Shown piece by piece: positions 16,768 to 24,180 of a stretch of 29,743 nt of DNA. The stretch is taken from NCBI GenBank assembly GCA_020855015.1, contig JAHKLP010000104.1, positions 1-29,743 of the forward strand, read 5' to 3'. The first letter of the stretch is position 1. Every line of letters begins with the position of its first letter. The notes under the pieces are model-generated. The model was not told the DNA's origin. It made no database searches and saw only the letters and a list, made by a program, of their open reading frames with translations. The DNA comes from Methanobacterium sp. (GTDB taxonomy: Archaea > Methanobacteriota > Methanobacteria > Methanobacteriales > Methanobacteriaceae). A program made the translations under genes and the position numbers.

Positions 16768-17342
16768 GAGACTTCCATCTCCAGGAAATTTTTCATAATT
16801 TTTCTACCATCATCGGTTCCAATGGATTCCGGGTGGAACTGAAGACCATATATAGGATAATCCTGATGTTTAATGGCCATTATCATCCCATCATCTGTTT
16901 CAGCCATTATATCCATAGAGGAAGGAGTTGTGTCTCTTTTACATACTAATGAATGATATCTTGCTGCTAGGAGAGGCCTGCTAACTCCCTGGAACATGCC
17001 CTTATTCTGATGGTGAATATGACATTGTTTTCCATGAACTGGTTCAGTTCGGATTATTTCACCACCAAATGCTGTGAAAATTCCCTGATGCCCTAAACAA
17101 ACGCCTAAAACTGGTATTTTTTTACCTACTTCCAGTATGGTGTCATGCGAAACTCCGAAATCCCGCTTGTTCTGCGGATTTCCAGGTCCTGGTGATATGA
17201 TTATCTTGGAAGGTTGGAGTTTCTTTATTTCATCGACAGTTATTTCGTCATTTCTAAAGACTTTAATATTGGTCTCAAACTCTCCCACCAACTGATAAAG
17301 GTTATAGGTGAAAGAATCATAGTTATCTATTATCAGTATCAT
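16764..17342 (-). CDS. trpG: Anthranilate synthase glutamine amidotransferase subunit
   Basis: TrpG supplies ammonia from glutamine to TrpE. The class I amidotransferase triad is complete: C82 in GVCLGHQG, and H170 and E172 in QFHPES. SPGPGNP near residues 50-56 forms the oxyanion strand region. At 192 residues it is a stand-alone subunit with no TrpD fusion. It overlaps trpE by four bases. PabA-type use in folate synthesis is unlikely given its place in a full trp operon. Confidence 0.96.
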   Translation of the reverse strand: MILIIDNYDSFTYNLYQLVGEFETNIKVFRNDEITVDEIKKLQPSKIIISPGPGNPQNKRDFGVSHDTILEVGKKIPVLGVCLGHQGIFTAFGGEIIRTEPVHGKQCHIHHQNKGMFQGVSRPLLAARYHSLVCKRDTTPSSMDIMAETDDGMIMAIKHQDYPIYGLQFHPESIGTDDGRKIMKNFLEMEVS

Positions 17343-18730
17343 TTTGCTTCACCTGACATCTTAAGAGCGCTTAAAAGGGCCTCGGCTTTGTTTTCACATT
17401 CATGATATTCATTGGTTGGAACAGAGTCATGGACTATTCCTGCTCCAGCCTGTATCTTTGCTTTGTCTCCATCGCAGACCATGGTTCTTATGGTTATGGC
17501 AAAATCAGCATTTCCATTCAAACCAAAATATCCCACTGCCCCTGCATAGGGACCACGGGGGATCTGTTCCAGTTCATTTATTATTTCCATGGCCCTGATC
17601 TTGGGAGCTCCACTCACCGTACCTGCCGGAAAGATAGAAGCAAATGCATCCACCGCGTTTTTATTATTCTGTAATTTTCCCCTTACAACGGACACGATGT
17701 GTTGTACATGAGAAAATTTTTTGATGTTCATGTATTCGGGGACTTGGACGGTTCCAAATTCACTCACTTTTCCAATGTCATTACGGGCCAAGTCTACCAG
17801 CATCAAATGTTCAGCTCTTTCTTTTTCATCGGCTAAAAGTTCTTTTTCAAGTTCCAAGTCTTTGTGGGGTGTTTTTCCACGTTTCCTTGTCCCGGCTATG
17901 GGATATGTTTCAACTTCTCTTCCTTCCACCCTGACTAGCATCTCTGGACTGGAACCTATAACTTCCCTTTCTCCCAGCTTCAAATGATACATATACGGTG
18001 AGGGGTTGATTCTACGGAGAGTTTCGTAAAAAGAGAGTTTGTTCCCTTTAATTTTGTATTCTCTAGCATTGGAAATAACACTCTGGAATATTTCACCTGC
18101 TTTAATTTTTTTTTGGGCTTCGAGAATCATTTTTTGGAAGTTATCTTGAGAATAGTGGCGGTTCTTTTCTTCAAAGGTTAGCGTATCTTCCTTGATTTTA
18201 TTCAGTGATATTGACTTGATTTCATCCAAACGATTTTCTCCCAGAGTCACGTATTCGCATTTATTTTGCAGTCTATCAAATATTATAGCGTCCAAGAATA
18301 GTCCGAACTCAAAATCTGGGGTTTCTCCTACATTCAGGGGAACTGATTCGAAGTATCGTACCGACTCGTAAGAAACGTATCCCACAAGACCTCCACGAAA
18401 TCCTTTTTCAGCACTTCCGTTTCCAATAATGCTTTTTATTTCATTAAAAGGATTTGAGGTTTCAATTTCCTCTGTTTCATCTTCTTTTTTGATTTCTAGA
18501 ATTCCATTCTGGGCTTTGAGAGTTGCAACTGGTTTAAATCCAAGAACTGAATATCTTGCTAAGCCACTATCACTTTCCATAGACTCCAAAAGGAAACTAC
18601 TGGAATATTCTGAGTATATTTTTTTAAAAAGGTCAAATGGGGAGTCAAAGTCTATTCTAGTTTTTTTGACTTCCCGATTTTTGATTTCATATTCGCCAAA
18701 AGCATTCACTGCCTTGCATTGTTTCACCAT
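17339..18730 (-). CDS. trpE: Anthranilate synthase component I
   Basis: TrpE makes anthranilate from chorismate, the committed step. The 463-residue protein has the LLES motif at 47-50, which forms the tryptophan feedback site in known enzymes, so allosteric inhibition is expected. The chorismate-binding domain shows INPSPYMYHL, AGTRKRG, LVDLARNDIGKV and FPAGTVSGAPKIRAMEII. It is the first gene of the operon. TATTTAAA at 18765-18772 read on the minus strand serves as TATA box, giving a leader of roughly ten nt. Three TRP-box-like sites lie around this promoter. No Trp residue is present. Confidence 0.97.
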   Translation of the reverse strand: MVKQCKAVNAFGEYEIKNREVKKTRIDFDSPFDLFKKIYSEYSSSFLLESMESDSGLARYSVLGFKPVATLKAQNGILEIKKEDETEEIETSNPFNEIKSIIGNGSAEKGFRGGLVGYVSYESVRYFESVPLNVGETPDFEFGLFLDAIIFDRLQNKCEYVTLGENRLDEIKSISLNKIKEDTLTFEEKNRHYSQDNFQKMILEAQKKIKAGEIFQSVISNAREYKIKGNKLSFYETLRRINPSPYMYHLKLGEREVIGSSPEMLVRVEGREVETYPIAGTRKRGKTPHKDLELEKELLADEKERAEHLMLVDLARNDIGKVSEFGTVQVPEYMNIKKFSHVQHIVSVVRGKLQNNKNAVDAFASIFPAGTVSGAPKIRAMEIINELEQIPRGPYAGAVGYFGLNGNADFAITIRTMVCDGDKAKIQAGAGIVHDSVPTNEYHECENKAEALLSALKMSGEAK

Positions 18731-18759
18731 ATTTAGTCACTTACACCCATATACCTCAT

Positions 18760-18765
18760 AGTACT
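18760..18765. promoter_or_regulatory. TRP-box-like site 1 (AGTACT)
   Basis: AGTACT is close to the TGTACA box bound by TrpY in Methanothermobacter. It lies between the TATA element (18765-18772) and trpE, so a bound repressor would cover the trpE start region. Its centre is 20 bp from that of site 2. Confidence 0.55.
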
Positions 18766-18772
18766 ATTTAAA
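18765..18772. promoter_or_regulatory. TATA element for trpE, possibly also trpY
   Basis: TATTTAAA on the plus strand, TTTAAATA on the minus strand. On the minus strand it sits at the right distance for a trpE start near 18742; on the plus strand it predicts a trpY start near 18797. The two promoters thus overlap, as in other Methanobacteriales. Confidence 0.6.
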
Positions 18773-18779
18773 CCTTTAG

Positions 18780-18795
18780 AGTACAAAAATGTACG
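18780..18795. promoter_or_regulatory. TRP-box pair: AGTACA and TGTACG in inverted arrangement
   Basis: AGTACA (18780-18785) and TGTACG (18790-18795) form the inverted repeat GTACAAAAATGTAC. Their centres are 10 bp apart and the first is 20 bp from site 1, so all three sites lie on one helical face. They overlap the expected trpY start and stand upstream of the trpE TATA box. Confidence 0.75.
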
Positions 18796-18808
18796 TAAAA
18801 CTAAATAT

Positions 18809-19387
18809 ATGGCCAATGCCAAATTGAACATTAAAGAAAATTCCTACAAATTTATCGATGAAAACAATCAGGGAGAATATTACATGTGGGATCGCGTAAA
18901 ACACAAATTTGAAAAATTTCCGGCAAGAATGGGCGTGGCACGTAAAATAGTTGAATTAGGACTCAGAGTAGGTGAAAATGGTAAAATTTACTGTGGTAAT
19001 GTTGAAATAAATGACGTGGCATTGGCAAGGGGTGCTGGAGTAGACCGTAGATCCATCCGGGCCACAGTGGACGTGATCATGGACGACCCTGAATTGGCAG
19101 CAATATTTGGAAATATATTCCCTGCTGGAGCCCTTCTTAAAAATGTAGCCAGTGATCTTGGCTTTGGAGTGGTGGAAATTGAAGCCCAAGCAGGCACTCC
19201 GGGGATACTGGCCACAGCTACTCATTTAATATCGGAAGAGAATATAAGCATTCGTCAAGCCCATGCAGGAGATCCTGAACTTGAAGAACACCCCAAACTT
19301 ACTATAATCACGGAAAAACCAGTAAAAGGAGAAATGTTCAATAAATTCCTAAAAATTCCTGGAGTAAAAAGAGTTTCAATATATTAA
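18809..19387 (+). CDS. trpY: TrpY-type tryptophan-responsive transcriptional regulator
   Basis: This 192-residue protein faces the trp operon across 78 bp, the position of trpY in Methanothermobacter thermautotrophicus, where TrpY represses both itself and trpE by binding TGTACA boxes when tryptophan is present. Residues about 67-95 (around INDVALARGAGVDRRSIRATV) fit a helix-turn-helix; residues about 120-192 fit an ACT ligand domain (FGVVEIEAQAGTPGIL, then KLTIITEK). The ATG at 18809 has no Shine-Dalgarno and would need a nearly leaderless transcript. A second ATG at 18884 has AGGGAG eight nt upstream and would give 167 residues beginning MWDRVKHK. I keep the longer frame but the start is open. 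Assignment rests on context, fold pattern and TRP-like boxes. Confidence 0.85.
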   Translation: MANAKLNIKENSYKFIDENNQGEYYMWDRVKHKFEKFPARMGVARKIVELGLRVGENGKIYCGNVEINDVALARGAGVDRRSIRATVDVIMDDPELAAIFGNIFPAGALLKNVASDLGFGVVEIEAQAGTPGILATATHLISEENISIRQAHAGDPELEEHPKLTIITEKPVKGEMFNKFLKIPGVKRVSIY

Positions 19388-19450
19388 TGAAAGTTGAAAT
19401 TAAGGTATAAAGTTTAATGGTGTTACATTATATGAATTTGAATTCTTTGA

Positions 19451-19480
19451 ATAAAAAGCCAAAAATAAATAAAAATTAAA
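19451..19480 (-). terminator. T-rich terminator after hypC
   Basis: On the minus strand TTTAATTTTTATTTATTTTT is followed by GGCTTTTT, starting about 45 nt after the hypC stop in the convergent spacer with trpY. No clear T tract serves the trpY strand. Confidence 0.45.
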
Positions 19481-19523
19481 GGGATAAAGAATTGTTATTC
19501 AGATACTAAACCATATTATGGGT

Positions 19524-19769
19524 TTAATTTTTGGATTCTTCAGCATCCTCTTCCATAATCTTCAGAAGCTCATCCCATGCTTCAAGGGATTCTTGAGCCT
19601 CCTGGTCAGATAAGACCTCGATTGCATATCCTGAGTGAACCAGAACATAGCGACCGACATCTACATCCTCAACTAAATCCAGTTTAGCCTGCTGCCTTAC
19701 TCCGCCAAAATCAACTGTGGCTACGTTCTCCTTAATTTCTAAAATCTGCGCTGGAGCTGCTATACACAA
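19524..19769 (-). CDS. hypC: Hydrogenase maturation chaperone HypC
   Basis: HypC works with HypD to assemble the Fe(CN)2CO group of [NiFe] hydrogenases, including the F420-reducing and methyl-viologen-reducing enzymes of methanogens. The family requires Cys directly after the initiator Met. The open frame begins at a GTG at 19778, but this lies inside the Shine-Dalgarno. I place the start at the TTG at 19769: AGGTGAT (19774-19780) ends four nt upstream, and the product begins M-C-I-A-A-P-A-Q as in other HypC proteins. The rest is a small OB-fold with VDFGGVRQ and the YVLVHSGYAIEVLSDQEAQES stretch (conserved GYAI). The C-terminus is acidic. No other hyp gene is adjacent. Confidence 0.95.
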   Translation of the reverse strand: MCIAAPAQILEIKENVATVDFGGVRQQAKLDLVEDVDVGRYVLVHSGYAIEVLSDQEAQESLEAWDELLKIMEEDAEESKN

Positions 19770-19773
19770 AATT

Positions 19774-19780
19774 ATCACCT
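19774..19780 (-). promoter_or_regulatory. Shine-Dalgarno that fixes the hypC TTG start
   Basis: AGGTGAT on the minus strand, complementary to the 16S rRNA tail, with a 4-nt gap to the TTG at 19769. The spacing equals that of trpB. It contains the GTG that would otherwise be taken as the start. Confidence 0.8.
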
Positions 19781-19986
19781 TTGAACTTATTTTAAGATTG
19801 GATCATCTTTATTTTGGTCATTAAATTAGCATGTAATTCATATAGTATTAAAAAAAAGCTCTGTTTGATTATCACAGAACAATTTAGTTATTTTAATAGA
19901 TGCTCATCACCATATAAATATCTTGGGGACAGACCATCTTAGGAAGCAACCTTAAAATTTAACCATCATTTTTTGGGGAATAGAAA

Positions 19987-21288
19987 ATGAAAATAGTAAT
20001 TATTGGAGGAGGTCCAGCAGGGCGTGTAGCGGCAATGGAAGCAGCACAGCTTGAAGCAGACGTCACTTTAATTGAAAAAGAGCATATTGGTGGGACGTGT
20101 CTTCATGAGGGTTGTATGGTGATCTGTGGTTTTAATGATGTAGTTAAATTTCATGAAGATTCAGAAAAATTTCAAAAAATGGGCATTATCCCCCAAAATT
20201 ACTCACTTGATTACAATCAAGTTGTAAATGGCATTAAACAGGTTACAGGCAAAATAGAAAGCGTATTAAAACATGAAACCAGAGAATCAGGAGTGGAAAT
20301 AGTTAAAGGTGAAGTCTCAACAGTTAATGAAGAGAATGTGGAATTAAATGGCGAGGAACATCGCTATGACAAACTCTTGATATCGACTGGAGCCAGACCA
20401 TTTATACCACCCATCCCAGGTGCAGAGGATGCACTGACGTACAAAGACGTTCTTGACCTTAAAAAAGTTCCTGAAAATCTTAATATAGTTGGTAGTGGAG
20501 TAATAGCCTCTGAATTTGCGGCAATATTCTCATCTCTGGGCAGTAAAGTCAATGTACTATGCAGGGGACATTTTTTAAGGAATTTAGATGATGAAATCAA
20601 GGATTATGTGCTCAAAAATCTTCTTAATGATGTTATTATTCACGAAAACGTGAAAGTAGATGAAATAACCAGCAAAAGCATTATCACATCCAATGGAGAG
20701 ATGGATGGATTGTCCTTCCTGGCGACTGGGATGATTCCAAACACGGAAATAATAAAGGACATGGTTAACATCGGATCTAGGGGATACATAGAGGTAAATG
20801 GGCAAATGCAAACTAGCAATCCTTCTATTTATGCTGCTGGTGATGTGGTGGGCACGGTAAACAACACTCCAGTGGCCCGCAGGGAAGGTCTGGTCGCTGC
20901 CAGGAATGCGTGTGGTATATCCGCAACCATGGATTATAATCTCATACCTCAGTCTTTAACGCTTTATTATCCAGTAAGTTTTTTGGAAACGGAATCAGAA
21001 AAGTCTTCGGACGAATTCAATGTGCGCATCCGAGGATCTGCAGGTCCCGGATCATTCTGGAATGTTTTAGATGGCAACACAGGTCTAACCAAACTGTCAG
21101 GAAACATAGAAAATGGTGAAATAACTAAGGCCTACTCGATATCAACGGCTTCCCGAACCAGCATGCCTTATTTGGCTAAAATGATTAAAGATGGTTATAA
21201 AACTTCTGATTTTGATGATTTTATTGAAACTCATCCCTCAACGGATGCTATCTATAAATTATTGCAATATTTAGCTAAATATGGTTAA
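19987..21288 (+). CDS. Pyridine nucleotide-disulfide oxidoreductase family flavoprotein (dihydrolipoamide/mercuric reductase-like)
   Basis: A 433-residue FAD/NAD(P)-dependent enzyme. The FAD motif is IIGGGPAG at 5-12, the redox pair is C38-x4-C43 in GGTCLHEGC, the NAD(P) motif is VGSGVIASE at 168-176, and the second FAD motif is AAGDVVG at 283-289. A C-terminal dimerisation domain follows. Two deviations stand out. After C43 the usual P-(S/T)-K is replaced by MVIC, which brings a third Cys, C47. At the C-terminus the catalytic HxxxxE pair keeps H416 in THPSTDA but has Ala in place of Glu. The substrate is therefore unlikely to be plain dihydrolipoamide. No 2-oxoacid dehydrogenase gene is near. 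TATA-like ATATAAATA at 19913-19921 precedes it. Confidence 0.85.
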   Translation: MKIVIIGGGPAGRVAAMEAAQLEADVTLIEKEHIGGTCLHEGCMVICGFNDVVKFHEDSEKFQKMGIIPQNYSLDYNQVVNGIKQVTGKIESVLKHETRESGVEIVKGEVSTVNEENVELNGEEHRYDKLLISTGARPFIPPIPGAEDALTYKDVLDLKKVPENLNIVGSGVIASEFAAIFSSLGSKVNVLCRGHFLRNLDDEIKDYVLKNLLNDVIIHENVKVDEITSKSIITSNGEMDGLSFLATGMIPNTEIIKDMVNIGSRGYIEVNGQMQTSNPSIYAAGDVVGTVNNTPVARREGLVAARNACGISATMDYNLIPQSLTLYYPVSFLETESEKSSDEFNVRIRGSAGPGSFWNVLDGNTGLTKLSGNIENGEITKAYSISTASRTSMPYLAKMIKDGYKTSDFDDFIETHPSTDAIYKLLQYLAKYG

Positions 21289-21359
21289 ATGAATCCCATA
21301 TGAAAATAAAATATTTCTTATAAATCGAATAAGATATGGGGAAAAGAATAAAATCCGAT

Positions 21360-22424
21360 TTATTTCTCTTTAATTTTCTCTTTAATTATCCTTGCTATTT
21401 TTGGTGAAGCATTCTGAATCAATTCAGCATAAGCTTTACTTTTTTCTTTTATTTCATCCTTTTTCCCCAGAACATATTGAATTTGATTTTCTAATTTGTC
21501 CATATCGCATTCTATCACTGTTTCGGGGAATATTCCCTCCATGTTATGATATCGGCCATATTTAACTCTGAGAAGAGCGATAATGGGCAATTCGCATGCC
21601 AGAGCTTCGTGAATCATCAGTCCGTCATCAGATAGTACAACCAGATCAGCCAAACTGTAAAGATCAGGAAGGTTGTCAACATATCCCAAGTTAAGTGTTG
21701 ATTTTAGATCTTCCCTGAATTCGTCTTTAAGTGGTTCACCAACTACCAGAATGTTGGCTTTCAAATCTCTCTGACCTATTTTCCCAGCAGCTTGAGCCAT
21801 TTTTTCGAATAAGGAGGACCCTGAAGAGAATAATATGGTTGGCAAATCCTCTCTGAAACCCTGAGGCATGGATTTCAAGGCAGTTTCACGATTACCACTT
21901 ACTATATCGGGATTTATAGGTAGATATGAGGTATGAACTTTATTCTTAGAATTTAATTGGGCTCCTTCTACTATGTTCTGTCTGAACAAGGGTGATTCGG
22001 GCAGTGCGATGATATCAGTAAGTTTAGACAAGACTTTAGAATCCGTTGGTGTGGCAACCACTCCCAATGATGGGATATTGGCAAGTCTGGCTGATAAAGC
22101 ACCTATAATAGCCCCACCTCCAATCACCCCGACCACTATGTCTGGTTTTATCTTTCGGATTAGTTTAGCCCCTTCTCTTGCTGCTAGTAGAGATTTTCCA
22201 CTGGCTTTCAGTAGGGTGTATTTGTTGGCAGCATGTCCTCCAGCCTGAGGGATACTGATCTTATGCCAAGTAATTCCTTTTCTCTTAAATAATAATCCTG
22301 GAGCATGGTGATCAAGCGCGAATTCACATTTCACGCCCTCTTTCTCAAGAGCACGAGCGATGTTGAGGGCTATGACTGCATCTCCGCCCATTCCCCTTCC
22401 AGTTATTGTGAGTAGAGCTTTCAT
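21360..22424 (-). CDS. MurG-like GT-B glycosyltransferase
   Basis: A 354-residue protein with the two Rossmann halves of GT-B enzymes. The N-terminal glycine loop is TGRGMGGD (residues 8-15). The C-terminal half has the ILFSSGSS strand and the donor-binding segment SDDGLMIHEALACELPII, which resembles the (S/T)ELxxxGxP nucleotide-sugar motif of MurG and GT28 proteins. It probably moves a UDP-sugar onto a lipid or cell-wall precursor; in a pseudomurein-bearing lineage a role in wall synthesis is plausible but unproven. AGGT lies before the ATG. TrmB ends 38 nt upstream on the same strand, so partial co-transcription is possible. Confidence 0.75.
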   Translation of the reverse strand: MKALLTITGRGMGGDAVIALNIARALEKEGVKCEFALDHHAPGLLFKRKGITWHKISIPQAGGHAANKYTLLKASGKSLLAAREGAKLIRKIKPDIVVGVIGGGAIIGALSARLANIPSLGVVATPTDSKVLSKLTDIIALPESPLFRQNIVEGAQLNSKNKVHTSYLPINPDIVSGNRETALKSMPQGFREDLPTILFSSGSSLFEKMAQAAGKIGQRDLKANILVVGEPLKDEFREDLKSTLNLGYVDNLPDLYSLADLVVLSDDGLMIHEALACELPIIALLRVKYGRYHNMEGIFPETVIECDMDKLENQIQYVLGKKDEIKEKSKAYAELIQNASPKIARIIKEKIKEK

Positions 22425-22462
22425 TTTTTAAACCTTATTACCTTATTATAATCCATGGCAAT

Positions 22463-23266
22463 TTAACCTTTTAAGAATGGTTGAAAATCTTGATTGAAGA
22501 AGTCGGTGTTCCATATGAAATCATAAATGCCGGATATGGTATCCACAAATTCTTGATACTGATTCCATATGGCTATGGTAGTTTCAGATAATGCATTGTT
22601 ACCTGAAAGTTTACAGAAAGCGATTAACATCTCTTTTTTGTCCCTTACAATCAGTTTAATGAAAGGTACAGGGAAAAATTTTATTTTTAGGGGTAAGTCT
22701 CCCAGAATCTCCTTTGTGGGAACTTCAACATCATCCACCCTACATGAGGGAGCAGTGAGCATTCTTATATTAACACCTTTTTGCATGGATTTATTAAGAG
22801 CAGGTTTAAGCATATCTGGCTCTTTTGGAAACATTAAACCTCCCATTATGAACAAAGATTCTTCTGCACGTGATATGATTTCTAACTCCTTGTTCACAAG
22901 TTTTTCCTGACCATGTAGTAACCATATGGGTGCTGGGACTTTGGGGATCTGGCTTTCGTAAACCACATTAAGTTCTGCTTCTGCCTGTTCCATGGTGTTT
23001 CTGATATGGTCTCTGGATTTTTTGAAAACCTCATGAGGAGGGATTACTGTGAATTTTAAGGGTTTTCCTCTGCTCATCTCAACGAAACCTTTTTCTACCA
23101 GGCTTTTTAGAACCTGGTATACTTTCGATCGAGGTACATTTGTAGTTAAACTTATTTCAGTTGCATTGGCGGAAATAAGGGAGGTTAAACCTACATACGC
23201 TTTTGTTTCATAATCAGTGAGCCCCATAAGTTTCAGGGCTTCCATAGATTCCCGGCTTAAGGTCAT
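22463..23266 (-). CDS. TrmB-family transcriptional regulator
   Basis: A 267-residue regulator. The N-terminal winged helix-turn-helix covers residues about 33-60 (ANATEISLTTNVPRSKVYQV, then KSLVEKGFVEM), followed by a coiled linker (residues 75-100) and a PLD-like C-terminal ligand domain (LWLLHG-like IWLLHGQEKLVNKELEII, IRMLTAP). This is the TrmB arrangement without the sugar-binding extension of the Thermococcus protein. It faces the ABC exporter operon across 158 bp and most probably controls it. Its own promoter has TATA-like GTATAAAATG on the minus strand at about 23345-23354. Confidence 0.9.
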   Translation of the reverse strand: MTLSRESMEALKLMGLTDYETKAYVGLTSLISANATEISLTTNVPRSKVYQVLKSLVEKGFVEMSRGKPLKFTVIPPHEVFKKSRDHIRNTMEQAEAELNVVYESQIPKVPAPIWLLHGQEKLVNKELEIISRAEESLFIMGGLMFPKEPDMLKPALNKSMQKGVNIRMLTAPSCRVDDVEVPTKEILGDLPLKIKFFPVPFIKLIVRDKKEMLIAFCKLSGNNALSETTIAIWNQYQEFVDTISGIYDFIWNTDFFNQDFQPFLKG

Positions 23267-23334
23267 AATTATTACTTCCTTTTTTTGGTTCTTTCGGTAA
23301 TTTTTTACTAATTTCTCTTAATCCTTTAAGTAAT

Positions 23335-23370
23335 GTTTTGTTTCATTTTATACTTTCTTAGTGACAAAAC
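23335..23370. promoter_or_regulatory. Candidate operator between TrmB and the ABC exporter
   Basis: GTTTTGT (23335-23341) and ACAAAAC (23364-23370) form an inverted repeat with a 22-bp spacer that holds the TrmB TATA element; TTTAAATG just downstream (23372-23379) may be the TATA of the ABC genes. Position suits a regulator acting on both promoters. The arms are short, so this is tentative. Confidence 0.35.
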
Positions 23371-23424
23371 CTTTAAATGTTTTTCTGGTATGATCATTTA
23401 GCATGATGTAGAGAAGGTGAAAAT

Positions 23425-24180
23425 GTGAATTCAGAAAACGAATACGCCATCAAGACCAACCATCTCACCAAAAAATATGGAAACTTCACAGCAGTGAATA
23501 ATCTGGACTTAAAGGTGAAAAAGGGAGAGATATATGGTTTACTAGGCCCCAACGGTGCGGGCAAAACCACCATCATCAAAATGCTGACCAGTATCAGCAA
23601 CCCAACCTCAGGAAGTGCGCAGGTAATGGGTGAAAAAATTCCTGATGGCAAAAACGCCTCAAAGATAGGTTACATGCCCCAGGAAACAGGAGTATACTTA
23701 GGACTAACTGTGGACCAGAACATGAAATTTTATGGTAGAGTATTCAACCTTAAAAAAGCGGAAATGGAAAAAAGAGAAGAAGAACTATTAAAATTCGTGG
23801 ATCTTGCCCATTGGAAGCACGAAATGGTAGAAAACCTCTCAGGAGGGATGAAACATCGAGTCTCGCTGGCCTGCACTCTTATCCACCAGCCTGAACTGCT
23901 TTTCCTTGATGAACCCACAGTGGGTGTTGATCCTGAACTAAGATTGTCTTTCTGGAACTACTTTAACCAGTTGCGCGAAGGGGGAGTAACCATCCTCATA
24001 ACCACCCATTATATGGATGAGGCACGACACTGCGATCGAATAGGTTTCATGCAGAGAGGTCATCTCATAGCTGAAGACACACCTCAAAAGCTTCTTAAAG
24101 AGAGTGGGAAGGATTCTCTGGAAGATGCATTCCTCGATTTTTCTAAAAAAGATGAAGCCCAAAACGGGGTGGGGTCATGA
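23425..24180 (+). CDS. ABC transporter ATP-binding protein
   Basis: A 251-residue cytoplasmic ATPase subunit with Walker A GPNGAGKT (41-48), Q-loop Q86, signature LSGGM (138-142), Walker B LLFLDEP (158-164) and switch H195. It is of the exporter type (CcmA/DrrA-like). The start is GTG: GGTGA lies four nt upstream, while the ATG two bases earlier is followed at once by TGA. Its stop overlaps the permease start by four bases, so the pair forms one operon. Control by the divergent TrmB protein is likely. Cargo unknown. Confidence 0.95.
   Translation: MNSENEYAIKTNHLTKKYGNFTAVNNLDLKVKKGEIYGLLGPNGAGKTTIIKMLTSISNPTSGSAQVMGEKIPDGKNASKIGYMPQETGVYLGLTVDQNMKFYGRVFNLKKAEMEKREEELLKFVDLAHWKHEMVENLSGGMKHRVSLACTLIHQPELLFLDEPTVGVDPELRLSFWNYFNQLREGGVTILITTHYMDEARHCDRIGFMQRGHLIAEDTPQKLLKESGKDSLEDAFLDFSKKDEAQNGVGS

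Noticed and set aside
21289..21359. Inverted repeats CCCATAT/ATATGGG and TAAATCG/CGATTTA in a convergent spacer
   Set aside because: Short arms with long, interleaved loops and no adjoining T tract on either strand; too weak to call a terminator.
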